Positions 27,278-34,414 of a DNA stretch of 64,000 nt are shown here, one piece after another. Under the pieces are notes generated by a model. It was not told where the DNA came from and made no database searches. It saw only the letters and a program-made list of their open reading frames with translations. The position numbers and the translations under genes were made by a program. Origin of the DNA: CAMYMQ01 sp963730305. GTDB lineage: Bacteria; Pseudomonadota; Alphaproteobacteria; Bin65. Position 1 is the first letter of the stretch. Each line of letters starts with the position of its first letter. The stretch spans positions 992,001 to 1,056,000 of the forward strand of contig CAVSRB010000003.1 of NCBI GenBank assembly GCA_963730305.1, written 5' to 3'.

Positions 27278-27325
27278 CACCGGGAGAGGCGGGAGGTGGG
27301 GAGGGAAGGCCAGGCCGGGCAGGGC

Positions 27326-27571
27326 CTAGTAGTAGTAGTAGCGGATGTAGCAGCGGCGATAGACGCGGTAGCCGTAGCGGAAGTAGTAGCAGCGGTAGCG
27401 GTAGAAGTAGCTGGCCTGCTGGGTCGCCGGGACCTTGGGCGCCTGGAAGGTGATGCCGGCGGTGGTGGCCGGGGCGGCGGGCGCGGTGGCGGCCGAGGCG
27501 CCGGTGGCGGCGCCGGCGGCGATACCGGTGGCGAGGACGGCGGCGGCGAGCGAGAGCGTGATCTTGTTCAT
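27326..27571 (-). CDS. Small secreted protein with Tyr/Arg-rich tail
   Basis: An 81-residue protein. A clear signal peptide (MNKITLSLAAAVLATGIAAG, cleavage near ASA) is followed by an Ala/Pro/Thr linker. The final 27 residues are almost entirely Tyr, Arg, Phe and two Cys, ending in four tyrosines. AAAAGGA precedes the ATG. The export signal and ribosome site argue for a real gene despite low complexity. I recognise no family. The tail could bind polyanions, form dityrosine crosslinks or associate with the envelope; all of that is speculation. Confidence 0.6.
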   Translation of the reverse strand: MNKITLSLAAAVLATGIAAGAATGASAATAPAAPATTAGITFQAPKVPATQQASYFYRYRCYYFRYGYRVYRRCYIRYYYY

Positions 27572-27834
27572 CGGTTGAGTTCCTTTTCCTGATCCTGTTC
27601 GGGTCCGGTTGCGGACCCCGTGTTTGTTTGCTGACGATGCGATCATGCCCGCATCCCCGCCACAAAGCGGTGACGCGCGTCACAGGGGCGGAATTTTTTT
27701 GGGGAACCGAAAAAAAGGCGCGCGGCATGCAGACGCCTGGACGCGCGAGCCGTGCTCCCGCTTGAAAGTCGGAATATTCTGACTATATTCCTAGATCGAT
27801 TTCAGGTCGGACCAGCCGGCTGCGGTCGACGGAA

Positions 27835-27861
27835 GATAACCTTTGATAACCGATGATAACC
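27835..27861. repeat. Three GATAACC heptamers at 10-base spacing
   Basis: GATAACC occurs at 27835, 27845 and 27855, so every copy faces the same side of the DNA helix. The intervening triplets differ (TTT, GAT), which argues for conserved boxes rather than simple repeat expansion. It resembles a cooperative protein-binding array, but the binder is unknown. Confidence 0.55.
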
Positions 27862-27917
27862 CTTCGGCGCTTTTCGCATCGGCCGGCGGCAGGCCAATCG
27901 CCGGCGCCGGGCCGCGC

Positions 27918-27960
27918 GCCCCGTCCGCCGCGACCGCGGCTGATCGTCTGCGGACGGGGC
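27918..27960 (-). terminator. Hairpin downstream of the acyl-CoA dehydrogenase operon
   Basis: GCCCCGTCCGC and GCGGACGGGGC form an 11-base-pair perfect stem with a 21-base loop, ending 19 bases past the stop of the leftward dehydrogenase gene. The location fits a transcript end for the 32435-27980 operon. There is no U-tract, so Rho or RNA-stability roles are alternatives. Confidence 0.45.
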
Positions 27961-27979
27961 CCGGCGCGCGCCGGTTCCG

Positions 27980-29113
27980 TTAGTTCCCGGTGGCGATCTG
28001 CTTGGCGATGACCAGCTTGAGGATCTCGCTGGTGCCGCCGCCGATCAGCAGGAAGCGGACGTCACGCAGGTAGCGCTGGACCGAATATTCCATGGCGAAG
28101 CCATAGGAAGCGTAGATGCGCGAGGCGTGCTCGCAGATGCGGGCCGCCGCCTCGGTGGCGAACAGCTTGGCCATCGCCGCTTCCTTGTGATGGGGCTTGC
28201 CCTCGTCGCACAGGTTGGCCGCGTGCATGACCAGGTGCCGTGAGGCCTCCAGATCCGTGCCCATCTCGGCGATGCGCATCTGGATCGCCTGGAACCGGTT
28301 GATCGGCTTGCCGAACTGCTTGCGCTCGGCGGCGTAGACGACGGCGTCGTCCATCGCCGCGCGGGCGATGCCCAGGCCCATGGCGCCGGTCAGGATGCGG
28401 ATGCGCGCCAGGATCTTGCGCAGATGGTCCTCGCCCTCGCCGACCTCGCACAGCCGGTGGCTGTCGGGCACGATGCAGTCGTTGAAGGAGAGCTCGCCCG
28501 TCGGCAGGCCGCGGGCGCCCAGCTTCTCGATCGACTTGCCGACCTCGAGCCCCTCGAAACCGCGCTCGACCAGGAAGATGGTGATGCCGCCCTCCTCACC
28601 CGCCTTGGCGAAGACGGTGAAGAAGTCGGCGTTGGCGGCCTGGGTCACCCACATCTTCTGGCCGTTGAGCTTCCAGCCCTCGTTGGTGCGCTCGGCGCGC
28701 GTGGACATGCCGTGCAGGTCGGAGCCGGCGTTGGGCTCGGTCATGCAGATGCCGCCGATCTTCTTGCCGTCCAGCGCCGGCAGCAGCAGCCGCTCCTTGA
28801 TCTCGTCGCTGGCCAGCTCGTTGAGGAAGTGGGTGCCCATCACCGCCTGCATCGAACAGGCTCCGGCAACCGACATCGAGCCGCGCGCCAGCTCCTCGAC
28901 CGCCAGGCAGAAGGGCATCAGGCCGAGGCCGAGCCCGCCGACGCTTTCCGGATAGCGCATCCTGAAGAAGCCCAGTTCGCCGATCTCCTCGAACAGATCC
29001 CGCGCGAACTCGTGCTTTTCGTCGATCTCCTCGGCCCGCGGCCTGATCCGCTCATCGGAGAACCGGGCGAACATTTCCTGGATGGCGCGGACTTCTTCTG
29101 GAAGCTCAGGCAC
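27980..29113 (-). CDS. Acyl-CoA dehydrogenase
   Basis: A 377-residue FAD flavoprotein that oxidises an acyl-CoA to the 2-enoyl-CoA, passing electrons to ETF. Family marks are ICMTEPNAGSDLHGMSTRAE, KLNGQKMWVTQAANADFF, AERKQFGKPINRFQAIQ and a C-terminal GGGTSEIL. The start is GTG preceded by GGGAGAG. It is the last gene of a leftward operon that also has a second dehydrogenase, a type III CoA-transferase and a MaoC-type hydratase. The chain length is not predictable. Confidence 0.92.
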   Translation of the reverse strand: MPELPEEVRAIQEMFARFSDERIRPRAEEIDEKHEFARDLFEEIGELGFFRMRYPESVGGLGLGLMPFCLAVEELARGSMSVAGACSMQAVMGTHFLNELASDEIKERLLLPALDGKKIGGICMTEPNAGSDLHGMSTRAERTNEGWKLNGQKMWVTQAANADFFTVFAKAGEEGGITIFLVERGFEGLEVGKSIEKLGARGLPTGELSFNDCIVPDSHRLCEVGEGEDHLRKILARIRILTGAMGLGIARAAMDDAVVYAAERKQFGKPINRFQAIQMRIAEMGTDLEASRHLVMHAANLCDEGKPHHKEAAMAKLFATEAAARICEHASRIYASYGFAMEYSVQRYLRDVRFLLIGGGTSEILKLVIAKQIATGN

Positions 29114-29211
29114 GACTACTCTCCCATCATGGCTTAACGGCGGACTTCGCGCGGCGGCGGACTATAGGGCTCGCTTCGGGAGCGCGCCAGACGGCCGCCT
29201 GCACGGCAGGG

Positions 29212-30084
29212 TTACTCGAACGCGACCGTCGCGGCCATCGCCACGCCGCCCTCGGGGCCGATCGCCTCGACCCGGCAGCCCGACCCGTCCGGGTCCATCG
29301 CGCCGACCAGCTCGAAGTCGGCGGTGGCGTAGAGCGGACTCATGGCGCGATAGGCGAAGCTGTGGACGGACCGGTCGGGCGCGCTGTCGCGGACCAGCTC
29401 GGCCAGGCAGGTGGCGATCAGCGGGCCGTGGACGAGCAGGCCCGGATAGCCCTCCTCCTGGGTCGTATAGGGGTGGTCGTAGTGGATGCGATGGTTGTTG
29501 AAGGTCAGCGCCGAGTAGCGGAACAGCATCACCGGGTTGGGCGAGATGGTCCGGCGCCAGTCGGGGTCGGCGATGTCGCTCGGCACCGGCGCGGGCGCCT
29601 GCCCGGTCGGCTCGAGCTCGCGATAGACGACGTCCTGCTCCTCGGTGACCGCGTGGCTGTCGTCCTCGTTGTAGATCTTGAGCACGGTCTTGACGAAGAC
29701 CAGCGCGCCGGAACGGCCCTGCTTCTCGACGATGCTGGCGATCTCGCCCTCGCGGCGGATCGCGTCGCCCGCGCGCAGCGGCTGGTGATAGGTCGTCTTG
29801 GCGCCGGCGAACATGCGGCGCGGCAACGGGATCGGCGGCAGCAGGCCGCCCTTCTCGGGCAGGCCGTCGACGCCCAGCTTGGACAGCGGCGCGAGCATCG
29901 GGAAATACATCATGTGCCACATCGGCGGCACCGGGTCGCCCTTCTGGTAGGGCGGGTCACCCCGGTCGAAGGTGTCGGCGAGCCGGTCGAGCGAGGCCAG
30001 GGTCACCAGGTCGTGCTCGGTCGACCGGCGGCCGACCCAAGCCTGCATATCGGTCTGCCCGTCCGTGTTCACGGTATCGCTCAC
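29212..30084 (-). CDS. MaoC/FAS1-type dehydratase (mesaconyl-C4-CoA or itaconyl-CoA hydratase-like)
   Basis: A 290-residue double hot-dog hydratase. The N-terminal half has MWHMMYFP and GAKTTYHQPLRAGDAIRREG. The C-terminal half carries the catalytic pattern FRYSALTFNNHRIHYDHPYT followed by YPGLLVHGPL, as in mesaconyl-C4-CoA hydratase and HTD2-like proteins. The GTG start overlaps the stop of the CoA-transferase gene (GTGA), so the two act together. With that transferase, hydration of an unsaturated C5-type dicarboxylyl-CoA is plausible but not proved. Confidence 0.85.
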   Translation of the reverse strand: MSDTVNTDGQTDMQAWVGRRSTEHDLVTLASLDRLADTFDRGDPPYQKGDPVPPMWHMMYFPMLAPLSKLGVDGLPEKGGLLPPIPLPRRMFAGAKTTYHQPLRAGDAIRREGEIASIVEKQGRSGALVFVKTVLKIYNEDDSHAVTEEQDVVYRELEPTGQAPAPVPSDIADPDWRRTISPNPVMLFRYSALTFNNHRIHYDHPYTTQEEGYPGLLVHGPLIATCLAELVRDSAPDRSVHSFAYRAMSPLYATADFELVGAMDPDGSGCRVEAIGPEGGVAMAATVAFE

Positions 30085-31235
30085 GTCTCTCCCTCGTCGC
30101 TGTCCGCCCCGAATTCCCGCCGCAGGGCCGCGCCGTGCTGGTCGAGCGCCGGCACCGGTCCGAACCGGTCGCCCTCTCGTCCCGTCGGGCCGCCGAAACG
30201 GATCGGCGAGGCGACCATGTCGAGCATCCCGCCCGGCGTGTCGACCGCCGTGCGGCGGAGCTGCGGGTGGGCCGCCAGGTCGGCGGGCGTGTTGACATTA
30301 CCGAACGCAATTCGGCCCTCGGCGAGGCGTCTTACGACATCGTCGCGGGAGAGCGCAGCAAAAACCGACTCGATCTCGGCGTCGAGCGCCGGCCGGTTGG
30401 CGACCCGGGCGCTGTTCGAGGCGAAGCGCGGATCGGTGGCGAGGCCCGGCTTCTCCAGCACCGTTTCGCACAGGCTGGCCCACTCGCGCTCGTTCTGGAT
30501 GGCGATGACGACCTCCTTGCCGTCGCCGGTCCGATAGACGCCATAGGGCGCGATCGAGGGATGGTTGAGCCCGACCCGCGCCGGCGGCTTGCCGGTGCCC
30601 TCCTGCTGGAGCAGCGGCACCGACATCCAGTCGGCCATGCCGTCGAACAGCGAGACCTGGACGCCCCTGCCCCTCCCCGTCCGATCGCGCTCCCGCAGCG
30701 CCTCGAGGATGCCGATCACCGCGTACATGCCCGCCGCGATGTCGCACAGCGAGACGCCGACCCGGCCCGGCGCCTCCGGCCCGCCGGTGACCGAGGCGAG
30801 CCCGGTCTCGGCCTGGATCAGCAGGTCGTAGGCCTTCATGTCCCGGTACGGCCCGTCCTCGCCGTAGCCCGAGATGTCGCAGGTGATCAGCCTGGGATGG
30901 CGCGCCCGCAGGTCCTCCGAGTCGAAGCCCGCCCGCGACGCCGCGCCGGGGGCGAGGTTCTGGATGAACACGTCGGCCCGGGCGATCATGCGGTGGAGCA
31001 GCGCCGCGTCGGCCGGGTCCTTGAGGTCGAGGACGATCGATTCCTTGCCCCGGTTGAGCCAGACGAAATAGGCGCTCTGCCCCTTGGCGACGCTGTCGTA
31101 GCCGCGGGCGAAGTCGCCGCCCGGCCGCTCGACCTTGATCACCCGCGCGCCGGCGTCGGCCAGCCGCGACGCCGCGAAGGGCGCCGCCACCGCCTGGTCG
31201 ATCGAGACCACCAGGATGTCGTCGAGGGGCCGCAC
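30081..31235 (-). CDS. CaiB/BaiF (type III) CoA-transferase
   Basis: A 384-residue family III CoA-transferase. Family segments are GARVIKVERPGGDFARGYDS, SIVLDLKDPADAALLHRMI and YGEDGPYRDMKAYDLLIQAE. The catalytic Asp is in GVSLCDIAAGMYAVIGIL. Its partner is the overlapping MaoC-type hydratase, a gene pair like those for mesaconate, itaconate or citramalate CoA metabolism. It starts with GTG 12 bases after the end of the upstream acyl-CoA dehydrogenase gene. It is a different subgroup from the transferase at 23073-24272. Confidence 0.88.
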   Translation of the reverse strand: MRPLDDILVVSIDQAVAAPFAASRLADAGARVIKVERPGGDFARGYDSVAKGQSAYFVWLNRGKESIVLDLKDPADAALLHRMIARADVFIQNLAPGAASRAGFDSEDLRARHPRLITCDISGYGEDGPYRDMKAYDLLIQAETGLASVTGGPEAPGRVGVSLCDIAAGMYAVIGILEALRERDRTGRGRGVQVSLFDGMADWMSVPLLQQEGTGKPPARVGLNHPSIAPYGVYRTGDGKEVVIAIQNEREWASLCETVLEKPGLATDPRFASNSARVANRPALDAEIESVFAALSRDDVVRRLAEGRIAFGNVNTPADLAAHPQLRRTAVDTPGGMLDMVASPIRFGGPTGREGDRFGPVPALDQHGAALRREFGADSDEGET

Positions 31236-31247
31236 CGCCGTGCCGCC

Positions 31248-32435
31248 TCAGTAGGACCGCGGCAGGCCGAGCACGTGCTCGGCGATGTAGGACAGGATCA
31301 GGTTGGTCGAGATCGGCGCGACCTGGTAGAGCCGCGCCTCGCGATACTTGCGCTCGACGTCGTATTCCTCGGCGAAGCCGTAGCCGCCGTGGGTCTGCAG
31401 GCACATCTCGGCCGCCTGCCACGACGCCTCGGAGGCGAGCAGCTTGGCCATGTTGGCCTCGGGGCCCGGCCGTTCGCCGGCGTCGAAGGCGGCCGCCGCC
31501 TTCTCGACCATCAGGTTGGCGGCCTCGGTCGCGGCGTAGGCGCGCGCGATCGGGAACTGGACGCCCTGGTTCTGGCCGATCGGCCGGCCGAACACCGAGC
31601 GCTCGCCGGCATAGGCGACCGCCTTGTCGATGAACCAGCGCGCGTCGCCGATGCACTCCGCGGCGATCAGGGTCCGCTCGGCGTTCATGCCGTCGAGGAT
31701 GTAGGAAAATCCGGCGTCGATCTCGCCGATCAGGTTCTCGGCCGGCACCTCCAGGTCGTCGAAGAAGACCTCGGTCGTGGCGTGGTTGATCATGGTCCGC
31801 AGCGGCCGGATGGTCAGCCCGTTGCCGACCGCCTCGCGCATGTCGACCAGGAACACCGACAGGCCGTCCGTGCGCTTGCGCGCTTTCTCCTTCGGCGTGG
31901 TGCGGGCGAGCAGGAGCATCAGGTCGGAATGCTCGGCGCGCGAGGTCCACACCTTCTGGCCGTTGACGACGAAGCGGTCGTTGCCGCGCCGCTCGGCAGT
32001 GGTCCTGAGCGACAGGGTATCCGTGCCGCTGGTCGGCTCCGACACGCCGAAGGCCTGGAGCCTGAGCGCGCCCGAGGCGATCTGCGGCAGCCAGCGCTCC
32101 TTCTGGTCCTCGGAGCCGTGCCGCAGGATCGTGCCCATGATGTACATCTGGGCGTGGCACGCGGCGCCGTTGCCGCCGCTCTTGTGGATCTCCTCCAGGA
32201 TCGCCGCGGCCGCCTGCAGGCCGAGCCCGCTGCCGCCGTAGCGCTCCGGGATCAGCACGGCGAGGAAGCCCGCTTCGGTCAGCGCCGCGACGAACTCGGC
32301 GGGATAGGCGCGCTCCCGGTCCTTCTCCCGCCAGTATTCGCCGGGAAAGCGCGCGCACAGGGCGCGCACCGATTCGCGGATCGCGGCGATGTCGCCGGCC
32401 GTGTCCTCGGCGGTGGGGGGAGCGGTGTCGGTCAT
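31248..32435 (-). CDS. Acyl-CoA dehydrogenase
   Basis: A 395-residue acyl-CoA dehydrogenase and first gene of the leftward operon. Landmarks are LIPERYGGSGLGLQ, FGVSEPTSGTDTLSL, VNGQKVWTSRAEHSD, GERSVFGRPIGQNQ and HGGYGFAEEYDVERKYREAR near the C terminus. It is only distantly similar to the dehydrogenase at 27980-29113, so the operon may perform two different oxidations or use one at each end of a short pathway. It is divergent from a MarR gene that shares its control region. Confidence 0.92.
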   Translation of the reverse strand: MTDTAPPTAEDTAGDIAAIRESVRALCARFPGEYWREKDRERAYPAEFVAALTEAGFLAVLIPERYGGSGLGLQAAAAILEEIHKSGGNGAACHAQMYIMGTILRHGSEDQKERWLPQIASGALRLQAFGVSEPTSGTDTLSLRTTAERRGNDRFVVNGQKVWTSRAEHSDLMLLLARTTPKEKARKRTDGLSVFLVDMREAVGNGLTIRPLRTMINHATTEVFFDDLEVPAENLIGEIDAGFSYILDGMNAERTLIAAECIGDARWFIDKAVAYAGERSVFGRPIGQNQGVQFPIARAYAATEAANLMVEKAAAAFDAGERPGPEANMAKLLASEASWQAAEMCLQTHGGYGFAEEYDVERKYREARLYQVAPISTNLILSYIAEHVLGLPRSY

Positions 32436-32547
32436 CGGGCGCGCTGCTGGACCATGGGATCGGCGGCGAGTTTAGGCCGGCGCCGCCGCGCGTCCAACAG
32501 CGGCTTGGCCGACATGGACGATCGCGCGGATGCGCACCGGAATCCGA

Positions 32548-32579
32548 TTGACAATTTAGTCTGAACTCGTACTATATTG
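32548..32579 (+). promoter_or_regulatory. Promoter with embedded operator-like palindrome for the MarR/molybdenum-hydroxylase genes
   Basis: TTGACA (32548-32553) is followed 19 bases later by TATATT (32573-32578), or by CTATAT at 18 bases. Near-symmetric arms CAATTTAGT (32552-32560) and ACTATATTG (32571-32579), 8 of 9 matching, straddle the promoter and fit a MarR dimer site. The -10 ends only 3 bases before the proposed ATG, so the transcript would be leaderless or start inside the gene. Confidence 0.6.
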
Positions 32580-32581
32580 CC

Positions 32582-33019
32582 ATGCGCGCCGAAACCTATA
32601 CCCGCGACGTCGGATACCTGCTCAACAAGGCGGCGCGCCGCTGGAACACGATGTTCGTCGAAGCACTCAACGACCGCGGCGTCACCGACGTCCGCCCGAG
32701 CTTCGGTGCGGTGCTGGTTCCGCTGTTCCGCGAGGACGGGCTGCGCCTGGGCGAACTGGCCGAGCGCGGCAGCCTGTCGAAGCAGACCGTGACCAGCCTG
32801 GTCAAGCGGCTGGAGGACCTCGGCTATGTCGAGCGTCGCCCCGACCCCGAGGACGGCCGGGCGATGCGCATCTCGCTGACCGAAAGCGGCCACCGGATAA
32901 AGCAGGCGGTCCGCGAAAGCGTGATCGAGGTAGAGGCGAAGATCGCCGAGCTCGTCGACGCTGAAGAATTCGAAACCACGGTCGGCTGGCTCGGCACGCT
33001 GAGCGGCGACAAACGTTGA
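32582..33019 (+). CDS. MarR family transcriptional regulator
   Basis: A 145-residue winged-helix protein. LRLGELAERGSLSKQTVTSL is the recognition region and VERRPDPEDGRAMRISLTES the wing, both classical. No ribosome site precedes the ATG, consistent with a leaderless message from the promoter that almost touches it. It is divergent from the acyl-CoA dehydrogenase operon and is followed 37 bases later by the three molybdenum-hydroxylase genes. It may control both sides. Confidence 0.88.
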   Translation: MRAETYTRDVGYLLNKAARRWNTMFVEALNDRGVTDVRPSFGAVLVPLFREDGLRLGELAERGSLSKQTVTSLVKRLEDLGYVERRPDPEDGRAMRISLTESGHRIKQAVRESVIEVEAKIAELVDAEEFETTVGWLGTLSGDKR

Positions 33020-33056
33020 TCCACACGCAATAGATCGAAGCAGAGAGGAAACCAGG

Positions 33057-33947
33057 ATGTCCCAAACCGCGCCCCCAGCGGTTCCCCGAATAGAGGCCTA
33101 CTACGCGCCGACCTCGCTGGCGGAGGCGGTCACGGAACTGGCCGCCGGCGACGTCGCCGTCGTCGCCGGCGGCACCGACCTGATGGTCACCGCCAACGGC
33201 GCGCTGCGCCGGATCGAGCGCGGCCTGATGAACATCCGCAACCTGCCGGACCTCGGCACCATCGCCGAGGCCGGCGGACGCATCCGCATCGGCGCGCTGG
33301 CGACGATGACCGACATCCTGGAGAGCGACCTGCTGCGCGCCAAGGCGCCGCTGCTGCCGGCCACCGCCGACCGCTTCGCCAGCGTCCAGATCCGCAACGC
33401 GGCGACCCTCGGCGGCAACATCGCCAACGCCTCGCCCGCGGCCGACATGGTCGTACCGCTGCTGTGCCTCGACGCCGAGGTCGAGCTGGCCTCGTGGCAG
33501 GACGGCAAGGTCGCGACCCGGCGCCTGCCGATCACCGACTACTTCACCGGCCCCGGCAAGTCCAAGCGCGCGCCGGGCGAGCTGATCACCGCGGTCGAGT
33601 TCGACCCGCAGCCCGCCGGCGTCTACAGCGCCTTCTGCAAGTCGGGCCCCCGCCCCGCGCTCGAGATCGCCGTGGTGGCGATGGCCTTCGCGGCCAAGGT
33701 CGACGGCGGCACGCTGTCGGACGTCCGCATCGCCTATGGCGCCGTTGCGCCGACGGCGATCCGCGCCACCGCGACCGAGAAGCTGCTCGAAGGCCAGACG
33801 CTGGACGACGACCTGATCGCCCGCGCCTGCGAGAGCGCCGAAGCCGAAATCAAACCGATCGACGACGTCCGCGGCACCGTCTGGTACCGCCGCCGCCTCG
33901 CCCGGGTCTATCTCGAACAGGAACTCCGCCATGTCCTTGAAGGTTGA
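33057..33947 (+). CDS. Molybdenum hydroxylase FAD-binding subunit (CoxM-like)
   Basis: A 296-residue medium subunit of a xanthine-dehydrogenase-family enzyme. FAD-binding motifs are VVAGGTDLM near residue 40 and ATLGGNIANASPAADMVVPL near 120. The C-terminal domain has VWYRRRLARVYLEQ. It passes electrons from the 2Fe-2S subunit to an acceptor. It overlaps the 2Fe-2S gene by 17 bases, so the subunits are translationally coupled. The substrate of the enzyme is unknown. Confidence 0.9.
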   Translation: MSQTAPPAVPRIEAYYAPTSLAEAVTELAAGDVAVVAGGTDLMVTANGALRRIERGLMNIRNLPDLGTIAEAGGRIRIGALATMTDILESDLLRAKAPLLPATADRFASVQIRNAATLGGNIANASPAADMVVPLLCLDAEVELASWQDGKVATRRLPITDYFTGPGKSKRAPGELITAVEFDPQPAGVYSAFCKSGPRPALEIAVVAMAFAAKVDGGTLSDVRIAYGAVAPTAIRATATEKLLEGQTLDDDLIARACESAEAEIKPIDDVRGTVWYRRRLARVYLEQELRHVLEG

Positions 33948-34404
33948 CATCGAATTCACGCTCAACGGCGCCCCGGCCCGGGCCTCGGTGCCGGCTCACT
34001 GGAGCGCGCTGACCGCCCTGCGCCAGGCCTTCGACCTGGCCGGCGCCAAGCTCGCCTGCGGCGAGGGCGAATGCGGATCGTGCACCGTCATCGTCGACGG
34101 CACGTCGGTCAATTCCTGCCTGATGCCCGCGGTCGACTTGAACGGCCGCTCGGTGCGCACGGTCGAAGGTCTGTGGACCGAGGACGGCGTCGATCCGGTC
34201 CAGGCCGCCTTCATCGAGAAGGGCGCGGTCCAGTGCGGCTTCTGCACGCCGGGCATGATCATGCAGGCGCGCTACCTGCTCGACCGCAATTCCGACATAA
34301 CCGACGCGGAGATTCGCCGGGGACTGGAAGGCAACGTCTGCCGCTGCACCGGCTATTCCAAGATCGTCGACGCCGTGATCACGGCCGCCCGCGCCGCGGC
34401 CTGA
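33931..34404 (+). CDS. Molybdenum hydroxylase 2Fe-2S subunit (CoxS-like)
   Basis: A 157-residue small subunit. The plant-ferredoxin-type cluster ligands are in LACGEGECGSCTV with a later Cys in VNSCLMP. The second cluster is in VQCGFCTPGMIMQA and NVCRCTGYSKIV. It carries electrons from the molybdenum centre to the FAD subunit. The large-subunit gene starts 10 bases after its stop behind GAGGAGGG. All eight cluster cysteines appear present. Confidence 0.94.
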   Translation: MSLKVDIEFTLNGAPARASVPAHWSALTALRQAFDLAGAKLACGEGECGSCTVIVDGTSVNSCLMPAVDLNGRSVRTVEGLWTEDGVDPVQAAFIEKGAVQCGFCTPGMIMQARYLLDRNSDITDAEIRRGLEGNVCRCTGYSKIVDAVITAARAAA

Positions 34405-34414
34405 GGAGGGTTCC

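Larger units (their letters stand above)
27572..27979. other. 408-base intergenic region with phased repeats and hairpin
   Basis: This holds the promoter of the Tyr-rich gene on one side and the 3' end of the acyl-CoA dehydrogenase operon on the other. The part at 27690-27870 is A+T-richer. It contains oligo-A/T stretches and three GATAACC repeats. No coding sequence is convincing here. Confidence 0.5.
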
